NCBI GenBank assembly: GCA_031257675.1
Contig: JAIROG010000049.1
Location: 1-43,845, forward strand
DNA from: Treponema sp.
Lineage (GTDB): Bacteria > Spirochaetota > Spirochaetia > Treponematales > Breznakiellaceae
Reading direction: 5' to 3'
DNA length: 43,845 bases
Part shown: positions 13,708-21,995 of the stretch, piece after piece
Position numbering within the stretch: position 1 is the first letter of the stretch
Layout of the letters: each line of letters opens with the position of its first letter
Made by a program: the position numbers and the translations under genes
Notes under the pieces: generated by a model
The model's database searches: none
Told to the model about the DNA's origin: nothing
What the model saw: the letters and a program-made list of their open reading frames with translations, nothing else

Positions 13708-14424
13708 TTACGTTTCTCCCTGCAACTTTCCGGTCTGCCGGTAGCTGAAAAAGGCTCTGTCCGAAAAAATGATGTGATCGAGAAAGTTGACGCCCAGAAT
13801 TTCAGCGGATCGTTGCAGCCTTTCGGTGATTTCATCGTCTTCCGGCGAAGGAGCAAGCCGCCCGGACGGATGATTATGCGCGCAAACCACAGCGCTGGCG
13901 CGGTCAAGCAGAGGATCCGCAAACACTTCACGGGGGTGGACGATGGTCTTGTTTACAAGCCCTATGGTAACGATGCGCACCGCAAGCGCCTCATGCGCCC
14001 CGTTCAGGGAAATGCAGATGAACCGCTCCTGACGCCTGTCCGCGTGGTGCCGTATCAAGTCAAAAACATCCTGAGGACGGCGTATTCGCGTCCCGGCGAT
14101 ACCCCACCGCCTCCTCCCGAATTCCAGCATGGCAACCACAGAGCAAGACTTGATCTTGCCAAGACCGGTCATCCCGGCAAGCTCATCCACACCGGGTATG
14201 CCCTTTTCTTTGTCCAGCCGTTCCAGCAACTCCGCCGCAAGGACGCTCACGTTTTTTCCCTTTATCCCCGCGTTAAGGAGAATCGCAAGCAATTCCTTGT
14301 CCGAAAGCGAAGCGGGTCCATGTTCCATGAGTTTTTCTCTTGGACGGCATTCAAGCGGAAGCGAGAGCGGTCCCGGCGCTTTTCCATTTGAATCGCGGAC
14401 TTCGCTGTTCCGGTCTATATTCAT
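13708..14424 (-). CDS. radC: RadC family JAMM-domain protein
   Basis: ATG 14424 is chosen because it overlaps the upstream TGA (ATGA). The 238-residue product has an N-terminal UPF0758/HhH part (LSDKELLAILLNAGIKGKNV, GMTGLGKIKSC) and a JAMM domain with HPREVFADPLLDRASAVVCA and the metal motif HNHPSGRLAPSPEDDEIT. RadC/YeeS proteins are linked to recombination and competence, but their activity is unproven. Confidence 0.88.
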   Translation of the reverse strand: MNIDRNSEVRDSNGKAPGPLSLPLECRPREKLMEHGPASLSDKELLAILLNAGIKGKNVSVLAAELLERLDKEKGIPGVDELAGMTGLGKIKSCSVVAMLEFGRRRWGIAGTRIRRPQDVFDLIRHHADRRQERFICISLNGAHEALAVRIVTIGLVNKTIVHPREVFADPLLDRASAVVCAHNHPSGRLAPSPEDDEITERLQRSAEILGVNFLDHIIFSDRAFFSYRQTGKLQGET

Positions 14425-14885
14425 ATAATCGTAGTTGTCCACATATTCATAGAAGGAAGTGGCGCGTGATTTGCTTGACGTTTTTTCTCCAAAACGCCGC
14501 AACCGGGCCCGCTTGCGCTTCGCCGTCTACGGAGGTTGATGTAAATGGAAACTGCCTCCATCCATTTTCCTACGATTCCTTCTATACGCGCGTCTGCCGC
14601 GAACGCTATGACGGCAATGATGGGAACGGATTTTGCGCGGGAGAACGTGAATTTGCTCTGCAAGGCTTCGACCGCGCTTTCAAACGGATTCGACAGCGAG
14701 GCAGGCGCGGTGAAAATAACCGCCGCAAAGAAAATGATTATGAACGCTCTACGGTCCGGCTTGTTTTTGAAGACTTCCAGCACGGTGATGAACACCAAGG
14801 GAATAACCGCGAGCGCGGCAAGCAACGCCGCATTCCGCGCCGCGCCGATCACATCTTCTCGCTTGCTCAAATGAGAGCCATACAT
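14421..14885 (-). CDS. membrane protein of unknown function
   Basis: ATG 14885 (MYGSHLSKREDVIGAARN) gives 154 residues with three hydrophobic helices: NAALLAALAVIPLVFITVLE, AFIIIFFAAVIFTAPASLSN and a weaker one around VPIIAVIAFAADARI. The tail is basic and polar. It overlaps the preceding membrane gene by 19 bp and the radC start by 4 bp, so it is part of that operon. No family was recognised. Confidence 0.5.
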   Translation of the reverse strand: MYGSHLSKREDVIGAARNAALLAALAVIPLVFITVLEVFKNKPDRRAFIIIFFAAVIFTAPASLSNPFESAVEALQSKFTFSRAKSVPIIAVIAFAADARIEGIVGKWMEAVSIYINLRRRRSASGPGCGVLEKKRQANHAPLPSMNMWTTTII

Positions 14886-15049
14886 ATTGAAACGCCGGCT
14901 GTCATAACGGCAAAGACGATGACAAGCCCGGTGATAGTCCATGTCGCGCCGTCAAAAGAGGAGGACAATGCGCCGAAATCCGCAGGCGTAAAGCGCATCG
15001 CCGCTCCAGCAACCGCGCTGACCAGGCGCCGCAGTGTCCAGCCCGCCAC
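14867..15049 (-). CDS. small membrane protein, start uncertain
   Basis: From GTG 15049 the frame codes for 60 residues ending in a hydrophobic helix (GLVIVFAVMTAGVSICMALI). The same frame stays open back to about 15187 with protein-like sequence (EVAFGGVAGGGGPIAAFGFA, LRLIPAIGCPVVAGWTLRR) but has no ATG, GTG or TTG there. The true start may be an unusual codon or lost. It overlaps the next gene and lies right after the TtcA-like gene. Confidence 0.4.
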   Translation of the reverse strand: MAGWTLRRLVSAVAGAAMRFTPADFGALSSSFDGATWTITGLVIVFAVMTAGVSICMALI

Positions 15050-15190
15050 GACCGGGCAGCCGATGGCCGGAATAAGTCTCAGGGATTCACATGGCTTGCG
15101 GCAACCTTTCTTCTCAAGCGCAAACCCGAACGCGGCGATTGGACCGCCGCCGCCGGCAACGCCTCCGAAGGCGACTTCTTCTTTATGGGA

Positions 15191-15910
15191 TCATTCTCCG
15201 GCGAGCAACCCCGCCCTGTCAACGCTCCGCAATATCCGTCGTTTTACGGCGCCCGAATTGCCGGTAAAGTCGGCGATTCGCTTGCGTATGATTTTCCGGC
15301 TTGAATTCACGCCGAAAGGACACGTGCATGCGGCTTTGAGTATGCCTTTTTCTTCAGCGCAGGCTATGATCTGCCGTTCCTCAACAAAACAGAGGGGGCG
15401 TATAATGGACACCGGGTATTTCCGGTATTTGAGCAGGATCGGCATGGCGGAAAGCTGGCCCTTTGCGGTCATGTTCATAAAAAACGTCTCAATAATATCG
15501 TCAAGATGATGTCCAAGGGCGATCTTGTTAAAACCGCGCTCACCCGCATATTTCAGCAGTTCCATGCGCCTCTGGGTTGAACACCAGTAGCAGTTCATCG
15601 TGCGTCCCGGTTTGAGCCGCCCGATGATAGGCACGGGTATATCCGTAAAAGACACGCCCCATTCGGCAAGCCGTTCTTCAAGCGCGGCTTTTTTGCAACA
15701 CGCGCAAAAATCGCTCGCTATATGGACAGCCGCAAGCTCGTAGTTTTTCCGTATCGCCGGACGGACGCGGGAAAGCGCCCACGCCATAACCGTTGAATCT
15801 TTGCCGCCGGACGCGGCTACGAGTATGCGGTCGTCTTCTTCTATGAGGTTCCGCTCTATAACGGCTTTGGTTACGAGTTTTTCTACAATGCCACTCCGCG
15901 CCGCGTTCAT
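15191..15910 (-). CDS. TtcA-like tRNA thiolation ATPase
   Basis: ATG 15910 overlaps the TGA of the TcdA-like gene (ATGA), which fixes the start. The 239-residue product has the PP-loop LVAASGGKDSTVMAW and two Cys pairs (FCACCKK; MNCYWCSTQRRMELL). It also has GFNKIALGHHLDDIIETFFM, typical of TtcA, which adds sulfur at C32 of tRNA using a 4Fe-4S cluster, and a late CTCPFG. It would act on tRNA in the cytoplasm, or it may be a related PP-loop enzyme. Confidence 0.75.
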   Translation of the reverse strand: MNAARSGIVEKLVTKAVIERNLIEEDDRILVAASGGKDSTVMAWALSRVRPAIRKNYELAAVHIASDFCACCKKAALEERLAEWGVSFTDIPVPIIGRLKPGRTMNCYWCSTQRRMELLKYAGERGFNKIALGHHLDDIIETFFMNMTAKGQLSAMPILLKYRKYPVSIIRPLCFVEERQIIACAEEKGILKAACTCPFGVNSSRKIIRKRIADFTGNSGAVKRRILRSVDRAGLLAGE

Positions 15911-16449
15911 GGCTCCCCGCAACTCCCGGCTTTGGCGTATACATCCTGAACCGCCAGATCCGCCAGTATCATGCCGGCGCTTGCCGTCACCGTAACGCCG
16001 CGCCCGATGAAATGCCAGTCGAATCCGCGCTTCCGCAAGCCGTAACGCACAAGCCGCGCAAACGGACAGCCATGCGTGTCCCATATATCGGCTGTTTTTA
16101 ACCGGACAGGATCGAGTTTCCGCGCCATGCCCACTGAGGAGTTTGAAAACACCTGTTCAAATATATCACGGAACAATTCGGGTTTATGGCGAGGAGACTG
16201 CCTCTCAACGCTTCGACTTTTAGGCTTCCCTATGGTTGGGGGCGCAGTCTGAACCTGCCCGTTTATGTTGGCGCCGCACACCGTGTCCGAGTCAACAATG
16301 GCAATAAGTCCCACGCCGGAACGCGCCAGCGCTTCGGCAGACCAACTGCCCACGCTTCCAACTCCAAAGACAATGACCCGTAACCGATCAAGCGCGGCAA
16401 TCGCTTCACTTCCGGCCATGAGCGCAAGACGCTGAAAAAGAGGATTCAT
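15907..16449 (-). CDS. TcdA/ThiF-family protein with degenerate active site
   Basis: An E1-like adenylating fold: FQRLALMAGSEAIAALDRLR, nucleotide loop VIVFGVGSVGSWSAEALARS and IVDSDTVCGANI. TcdA normally makes cyclic t6A in tRNA at position 37 and is about 240-270 residues; this is 180. The usual NINRQ is NINGQ, so the adenylation Arg is missing. The region that should hold the DAID motif is absent, with VERQSPRHKPELFRDIFEQV running straight into SSVGMARKLDPVRLKTADIW. The C-terminal GCPFARLVRYGLRKRG and AGMILADLAV are family-like. It is probably not active in catalysis. It is translationally coupled to the TtcA-like gene. Confidence 0.65.
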   Translation of the reverse strand: MNPLFQRLALMAGSEAIAALDRLRVIVFGVGSVGSWSAEALARSGVGLIAIVDSDTVCGANINGQVQTAPPTIGKPKSRSVERQSPRHKPELFRDIFEQVFSNSSVGMARKLDPVRLKTADIWDTHGCPFARLVRYGLRKRGFDWHFIGRGVTVTASAGMILADLAVQDVYAKAGSCGEP

Positions 16450-16612
16450 ATCAGCGTCTTATTGTGCGTTTTTTGGAAGTCGTAGTCAAGAGGGAGCGTT
16501 GCCTCATTGAAAGCTGACCTTGCTCGACGAATTCACCCGGCTGACCGGATGTCACCGGAAATCCGCCGTCCATTCTCAACTTTCAATTCGGCTCTGCCGC
16601 CATTACCCGCCA

Positions 16613-16887
16613 TTACTTTAACGCCCGGCTGACCGCATAGGCGATCAAAATATAGACCAACGCTAAAATGCCGTTGGCGATTATATAGGCGGCCGGTTTT
16701 GCCATGCTCCCAAAACTGAACAGTACATTACTGATTATTTCCAGCGCGAAAAACACAAGCGGCAGGGCGCGGATGTCGCCTTGCGCGCCTCGCTCGCCAG
16801 ACGACAAGGCAAGCGACCCGCACAAGGGCAGAAAAATTGTAAACCCGCGCAATAAGCAAAAACACCCCATTGATTTTCATTTGTCAT
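16613..16887 (-). pseudogene. small membrane protein, frameshifted near its start
   Basis: ATG 16887 gives MTNENQWGVFAY, then the frame shifts. The second frame reads GFTIFLPLCGSLALSSGERG, ALPLVFFALEIISNVLFSFG and YIIANGILALVYILIAYAV with three helices, ending VSRALK. Two frames are needed for one sensible protein of about 90 residues. It follows the GYF-domain relic with a short overlap. Confidence 0.45.
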
Positions 16888-17238
16888 CTCTAAATTCCGG
16901 CGGAGACAAAGCCGCCAGCCGTAAAATTTCCGGCGCATTCTCCGCAGTCTTCCATCATGGAGTCCCGGGCGCCAGACATAGGTTTCCTTTGACAGCTTCT
17001 TGTCGTTAACAAGGCGGACAAGCTCCGTTTCGGAAAATGGACCCGCCTGCTTGCCGTCAAGGACAGCATAGTAAATCCGTTCAAGTTTCGGTGGATGATC
17101 CGGCGGATTTCCCGCTCCGGGAATATACATGTTCCGCATAGTGTGATTCATCGTATTCATCATTTGCCGGGCGATAGCCATGCCCATGCCAAATTCCACC
17201 AAACAGTCTATCGAATAAAAGCTCATCTTATCGTACAT
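16877..17238 (-). pseudogene. GYF_2-domain protein, frameshifted
   Basis: ATG 17238 (MYDKMSFYSIDCLVEFGMGM) leads to a GYF_2 domain: IYYAVLDGKQAGPFSETELV, RLVNDKKLSKETYVWRPG. At the TGG after LHD one T seems lost. The next frame supplies KTAENAPEILRLAALSPPEF and RDDK before the stop. GYF_2 domains act in protein binding and often accompany SPFH/virion-core-type proteins, as here with the relic 12 bp upstream. Confidence 0.6.
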
Positions 17239-17249
17239 AGATTTTCTCC

Positions 17250-18221
17250 TTATGACGCGGACGGCGGCAGTGAGGGGGGGGGGCTGTATGAAAACCGCAG
17301 CCAGTTCTGCAACCGTTCCTGCGGCAACCCACCAGCCGACACACCCTGCTTCCAGACCTGCGACTGCGGGGCGAATTGCCCGGACTGCGCCATTTGCGCG
17401 AGCTGTTGCAAGGCGAAGGGGACGGTGGTTTGTCCGTTCACCGCCACATTGTACTGGACAACAGGCAGAGGGGAGGCGCGGGATTCATGCCTGCGCCCAT
17501 GTTCATGGCGCCGCTCTGGACCATCCGCCCCAGCGCCGCTTCCATATTTTGCGCGTTGATCCGCCGGGTGTCCTGCAAGTTCTGAATATTGACGGCGGAC
17601 TGCGCCTGTGTTGTTTGGGCGGTAATATACTGGGTGACGGACATCAACTTCTTATACCCCCTCGCGCTCTCTATTTGCTTCAATTGCGTCAGTATCAACC
17701 GACGAAACAGTTACGCCGAATTCGCCCTCCATACGGAGCTTGACATAGTTTTCCGCGAGTTGACTTGTCTCAAGTGTTTTCCGTTCAAGTTGCGCAACCG
17801 GAATGCTGGTATCGAAGGAAGCGTTTGAACGTGTCGAGGTTGAAATCTATCAGGCGATGCAATTTTATAAAAGTCTTGTAATCTCTCAGGCGAAATGCAA
17901 GCGTTCCGCGTACCGCGACAGGAACGGCGAAATCCATAAAGCGCGGATCAAAAACATAAGGAACGCCAAACCGTATATGAAGAATAGCGCGTTTATAGAT
18001 TGTTACGCTTTTTTGAAAAAACGCGCTAACCACGCTAAAAAAGAAACATCTCTTGTCCAAACGTCCGCATCTATGACATCAACCAGCTTTCCAAGCTGAA
18101 ACGTGTTCACACAACGCGAACTGACAGCGGTGACCGCCACGTAACTAAAGGCGATAGACATGACATCCAGTTTGTCATAACGGGTACGCGCGTGGGCCCC
18201 TTTATTCGGCGAAAAAACCAT
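17250..18221 (-). pseudogene. SPFH-domain (YdjI/virion-core-type) protein, decayed
   Basis: Pieces in several frames line up in family order: LGKLVDVIDADVWTRDVS (N-terminus), then after a loss YVFDPRFMDFAVPVAVRG, TLAFRLRDYKTFIKLHRLID (SPFH core), LETSQLAENYVKLRMEGEFG, then MSVTQYITAQTTQAQSAVN and the C-terminal GYF-like AVNGQTTVPFALQQLAQMAQ with a Pro-rich end. At least three frameshifts are needed, and the first SPFH strands are missing. A C10 run (17274-17283) codes the proline tail. It once formed a pair with the GYF gene downstream. Confidence 0.6.
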
Positions 18222-18433
18222 TCCGCTTCATTCCGCCGCTTGCTGATGTTCATACCCCTAGTATATCATATTCCACTTGTGTGAACATGACCTAGCCGAA
18301 ATCAGACCGCTTCGGACCGTTTTCCCGCGCCTACGCCAGCGGCTCGCGCCAGGCGAACCGCACTCAGATGCAGAACGGGTGTGTTTCTCCACTCCCAAGC
18401 GACCTTTTTCCAGCGATTTTCACATTTTCACCC

Positions 18434-18462
18434 TTGCAGAAATTTACGTTCAATTGTATGAT
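18434..18462 (+). promoter_or_regulatory. promoter of cheW
   Basis: TTGCAG (18434-18439) and TATGAT (18457-18462) are 17 bp apart, 28 bp before ATG 18491. Confidence 0.5.
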
Positions 18463-18490
18463 ACAAGCAGGTAAACAGAAGGGGGGCGCT

Positions 18491-18967
18491 ATGGCTGATC
18501 AAAACCACCAATTAGTTACATTTCAATTAGGCGAAGAACTGTATGGAATAGATATTATGGATGTTAAGGAGATCGTCAGGGTACAGGAAATCCGGGCTAT
18601 CCCGAACGCGCCGCCATACGTGGAAGGCATCTTCCACCTGCGAAGCGAGATAATACCTATCATTAATCTGCACAAGCGGTTTCATCTTAAAAAACTCGTG
18701 GCATCCGAAGAAGACAAGTTGTTGTCGGGTTTTGTCATTCTGGATATTGACGGAATGAAGCTGGGGGTGGTCATTGACCGTGTTTCCCGGGTGGTCACCA
18801 TAAACCACGAGCAGGTTCAGCCGCCGCCTCAAATGGTGAGCGGCATAGGATCCGAGTATATTTATGGGGTGGTGCGTCAGGAGCAGGGCGGCTATCTTGT
18901 CATTTTGAGCATACGCAATCTCTTTAATCCTAAAGAATTGCAGAAAATTGTAGAACTCCAGCGCTAA
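18491..18967 (+). CDS. cheW: chemotaxis adaptor CheW
   Basis: ATG 18491 follows AAGGGGGG. The 158-residue CheW domain is complete: LVTFQLGEELYGIDIMDVKE, IVRVQEIRAIPNAPPYVEGI, FHLRSEIIPIINLHKRF, and MKLGVVIDRVSRVVTI. It couples methyl-accepting receptors to CheA in the cytoplasm. It stands apart from other chemotaxis genes and is followed after 9 bp by a DegT-fold gene and maf. Confidence 0.92.
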   Translation: MADQNHQLVTFQLGEELYGIDIMDVKEIVRVQEIRAIPNAPPYVEGIFHLRSEIIPIINLHKRFHLKKLVASEEDKLLSGFVILDIDGMKLGVVIDRVSRVVTINHEQVQPPPQMVSGIGSEYIYGVVRQEQGGYLVILSIRNLFNPKELQKIVELQR

Positions 18968-18976
18968 ATTTACGGC

Positions 18977-19996
18977 ATGATAGAAGTTTATTCTCCGACT
19001 ATCCGGCGCAAGGAAATGGACGCCGTGTTGACTGTGTTGGTTGAAGAGAAGATCGGCTCCGGAGCGCGGTTGGAGGCGTTTACTCAGAGTGTAAAGGAGC
19101 AGGTGGGATTCGATTATTGCATTGGTTTTCGCAGTCCCGCCTTTGCGTTGTATTTCGCTCTGAAAGCGCTCGACATTGAAGACGGCAGGGAAGTGATCAT
19201 TTCCGCCCTGTCGCCCGTGTATTATGTCCGGATAATCAAATCTTTGCGGCTCAAGCCGGTTTTCTGTGATACGCCTCCTTCCTGCGCGGTTGTTGACAAG
19301 GATTGCGTTCACGCCTTTATTTCACCTGAAACAAGGGCGATTGTTGTACACCATACATTAGGCTTCGTTCCAGATGCGGCTTCCATCGCGGAACTGGGGC
19401 TGCCGGTCGTTGAGGACTGTTCCCAGAGTTTTGGCGCGATTTCGGGCGACAAGCTGTGTACCCCCGCAGGCGTTTTCACCATAATGGGACTGGAAGAACG
19501 GGATGCGCTTACAGGAGGCGGGGGCGCGTTGCTTTTTGCCATGAAACGCCGCGATGGAGCGGTTCTGCGAAATTTGGGAAAACTGCCCGGTGAATACGCG
19601 CTGCTCGACATGAATGCGGCGATGGCCGCCGCGCAGCTCAAGGAAATGCGCAGAAATCTTGCCAAGGTGAAGGAAATCGCGCAGGCTTATGCGCAGGCGA
19701 GCCTCCGCACCCGCCACAAACGGTTTATCTTCCGTGACGATGTGGAGTACAACAACTATGCTTTCCCGCTTGTTCTTGAGACCGGTATGAAGGACGTGAC
19801 GGCATACGCCAAAAAAAAAGACATAGCGGTTGAAAACCCGTTTGTTGACACGGTTGCGGGAAATGGGCTTGTCGCCGGCGATCAGTGTCCTGAGAGTCAT
19901 TCCCTTTCGATGAGAACCGCGCTTTTTCCAATCTATCCCCGGCTTATGAGCGCTGAAATTGAAAAAGTGGCGAAACTCATCGGAACCTTGCCTTGA
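18977..19996 (+). CDS. DegT/DnrJ-fold protein lacking the PLP lysine
   Basis: The 339 residues follow the DegT fold: EEKIGSGARLEAFTQSVKEQ, YCIGFRSPAFALYFALKALD, REVIISALSPVYYVRII, PVVEDCSQSFGAI and GGGGALLF. The Asp that contacts the PLP ring is kept (VVEDCSQ). The catalytic segment, normally ...TK.L..GEGG, is TIMGLEERDALTGGGG with no Lys and with GEGG changed to GGGG. It may have become a dehydratase-like, regulatory or binding protein, or a dead enzyme. It is co-transcribed with cheW (9 bp) and maf (13 bp). Confidence 0.7.
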   Translation: MIEVYSPTIRRKEMDAVLTVLVEEKIGSGARLEAFTQSVKEQVGFDYCIGFRSPAFALYFALKALDIEDGREVIISALSPVYYVRIIKSLRLKPVFCDTPPSCAVVDKDCVHAFISPETRAIVVHHTLGFVPDAASIAELGLPVVEDCSQSFGAISGDKLCTPAGVFTIMGLEERDALTGGGGALLFAMKRRDGAVLRNLGKLPGEYALLDMNAAMAAAQLKEMRRNLAKVKEIAQAYAQASLRTRHKRFIFRDDVEYNNYAFPLVLETGMKDVTAYAKKKDIAVENPFVDTVAGNGLVAGDQCPESHSLSMRTALFPIYPRLMSAEIEKVAKLIGTLP

Positions 19997-20009
19997 TGGA
20001 AATGTGTAT

Positions 20010-20648
20010 ATGGAAACGATAGCCCTCGCTTCGGCTTCGCCTAGACGCCACGATTATTTCAGGTTGCTGGGGATTCCGTTTATTGTCAAACCGTCAACAA
20101 TAGAAGAAACATGGGATGAAAATCTCCCGATCGAGGAGGCGCCAAAAGCGATAGCCATGCGGAAGGCGCTGTCTGTGGCGGAAGCGTTGCAAACGGACGG
20201 CGTTGGAACGGTGGAGGCCTGTCCTCGCTGGGTTTTTGGGGCTGACACCATTGTCGCCATAGACGGGCGCGCTCTCGGAAAACCCAAAGACCGCGATCAG
20301 GCGAAGACCATGCTTGTCCGCCTGCAAAACCGCGTCCATAGGGTTATTAGCGGCATAGTCCTGTGCCGGCTGGAGGACAGACGCATCAGCGCCAAAACCG
20401 TTATAAGCGAGGTGGCTTTTGCGCCCATGTCCGCCATTGAAATTGAATGGCTCCTTGATACGGGCGAATGGGAAGGAGTTGCGGGCGCGTACAAGGCGCA
20501 AGGCATTGCGAGTTGCTTTATTTCAGGCATACAAGGCTCGTTCAGCAATGTGGTGGGGCTGCCCCTGCGGGAATTTTACACGTTGCTTAGGGAAAACGGC
20601 TATGAATACAAGGCAAGGCGCGTACGCGCGCGCGAGGCGGCTTCTTGA
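20010..20648 (+). CDS. maf: Maf-family nucleotide pyrophosphatase
   Basis: ATG 20010 (METIALASASPRRHDYFRLL) gives 212 residues. Family motifs are ASASPRR, VKPSTIEETWDENLP, WVFGADTIVAIDGRALGKPK, GEWEGVAGAYKAQGIASCF and SFSNVVGLPLREFY. Maf proteins hydrolyse non-canonical or methylated nucleoside triphosphates (dTTP/UTP or m7GTP types). A small insertion (DGVGTVEACPR) precedes the ADTIV motif. Confidence 0.9.
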   Translation: METIALASASPRRHDYFRLLGIPFIVKPSTIEETWDENLPIEEAPKAIAMRKALSVAEALQTDGVGTVEACPRWVFGADTIVAIDGRALGKPKDRDQAKTMLVRLQNRVHRVISGIVLCRLEDRRISAKTVISEVAFAPMSAIEIEWLLDTGEWEGVAGAYKAQGIASCFISGIQGSFSNVVGLPLREFYTLLRENGYEYKARRVRAREAAS

Positions 20649-20743
20649 CCGCGCCAATAGCGCGCGGGGCGGCTGAACCGGGCGGACGCCGCCAGCGCCT
20701 TCCAGCGTGAAGCGGCTTCGCGGCTTCGCTGGGAAAAAAACGC

Positions 20744-21865
20744 TCACACGTCTTCAAACCTGACGCCTTCGCCAGCCGGAATGAACGACCTGGCGCGGCG
20801 TCCTATAATTTTTTCTTCCCACAAGGGCGGCAAACCCGGACGCAACACTTTTTCCGAGCGAAGGCAGGCTGTCATCCCTCTGGCAATAATTTCCCCTTCC
20901 CGTATGTCGCAAAGCGCGTGGACGGAACGGTTGGTGCGCGTGTAGTTGGCTTCTTCCGAAAAGGCGAGACGTTTTACGCCGTCTCCCAAAATCGCTTCCA
21001 CCATCTCTTCGCCCCTTTCGCGTTTGATTTCTTCAAGCGCGGCGTGGTCTCCCCGCGAGCGCGCCGCGGACTCCGTCTCCCGTATGGCTTTTACCATGAC
21101 CGCAAAATTTTTTGGATCAAGGGCGATGGGATCGTCAAGTCCGGCGTCTTTCCGCGACAAGCAAAAATGCTTTTCAACGGCGACGGCGCCCGCGGCGACG
21201 GCGACGCTCGGCACAAGCTCCGCGTCCATGCTGTGATCGCTCACGCCGGATGGAACGCCGAACACAGCGGAAAGGCTGCGCAATACGCGAAGGTTGTACT
21301 CACGCGGCGGTGCCGGATAAGCGGTGACGCAGTGGAGAAGACAGACCGGCGCATTTGAAAGCGCGGACAATGCTTCTTCTATATCAGATAATTTTGACAC
21401 GCCTGATGAGAGGAAGACGGGCAGGTTGTATGACGCGATTTCCCGCAAAAGGGCGGTGTAGTTGAGTTCCGGGGACGCGATTTTCAACACGGCGGGCTTT
21501 AAGGCGCGTACATCGCGGGCGCTCTGTATGCCGAAAGGGGTGCAGAGAAACAAAAGCCCTTTTTTTTCCACTCGTTCCTTCATCTCCGCAAAAAAATCAA
21601 CCGGCGCTTCCAGTTGTTTGAAGCGGTCGTAGAGCCGTATGCGTCCGCCCGGAAGCGGCGTTTCGCCGGTATTGGGATGGAGTATCTCATCGGCGTACAC
21701 CATCTGGAATTTGATGCAGTCCGCGCCCGCTTGGGCCGCGGCGTCTATGAGTTCGACTGCCTTCGCCCGATCCGCGCCGTGTCCGGTGCCTAGCTCCGCT
21801 ATGACAAGCGCATGGTACGCGCCATAGCTTTTATCGCCTATACGAAATTCCGCACTCTGTTTCAT
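20744..21865 (-). CDS. NeuB-family nonulosonate (sialic/pseudaminic acid) synthase
   Basis: ATG 21865 gives 373 residues with the NeuB TIM barrel (VIAELGTGHGADRAKAVELI, GADCIKFQMVYADEIL, PFGIQSARDVRALKPAVLKI, LHCVTAYPAPPREYNLRVL, GVSDHSMDAELVPSVAVAAG, AVAVEKHFCLSRK). A C-terminal SAF/antifreeze-like domain follows (EANYTRTNRSVHALCDIREG). The enzyme condenses phosphoenolpyruvate with an N-acetyl-hexosamine to make a nine-carbon sugar acid for surface glycans or flagellin. NeuB and PseI/LegI subfamilies cannot be told apart by eye. It points away from malQ. Confidence 0.85.
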   Translation of the reverse strand: MKQSAEFRIGDKSYGAYHALVIAELGTGHGADRAKAVELIDAAAQAGADCIKFQMVYADEILHPNTGETPLPGGRIRLYDRFKQLEAPVDFFAEMKERVEKKGLLFLCTPFGIQSARDVRALKPAVLKIASPELNYTALLREIASYNLPVFLSSGVSKLSDIEEALSALSNAPVCLLHCVTAYPAPPREYNLRVLRSLSAVFGVPSGVSDHSMDAELVPSVAVAAGAVAVEKHFCLSRKDAGLDDPIALDPKNFAVMVKAIRETESAARSRGDHAALEEIKRERGEEMVEAILGDGVKRLAFSEEANYTRTNRSVHALCDIREGEIIARGMTACLRSEKVLRPGLPPLWEEKIIGRRARSFIPAGEGVRFEDV

Positions 21866-21941
21866 GCCGCTATGATAGCATATATCCGCGTATTGGCGTA
21901 AGGCCGCATGGTTGCGTCGCTTCAAATTTTTCAAATTCTTC

Positions 21942-21970
21942 TAGACATCTTTATACTCTCATAGTATACT
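21942..21970 (+). promoter_or_regulatory. promoter of malQ
   Basis: TAGACA (21942-21947) and TATACT (21965-21970) are 17 bp apart; GGAGG and ATG 21996 follow. Confidence 0.55.
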
Positions 21971-21995
21971 GTACTCGAAGTATGGAGGTGTTGCT

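Noticed and set aside
14340-15509. A 389-codon plus-strand open frame
   Set aside because: It lies opposite the radC start, two membrane genes and the TtcA-like gene, whose motifs and ATGA overlaps are convincing. Its own product is Arg-rich with no motif.
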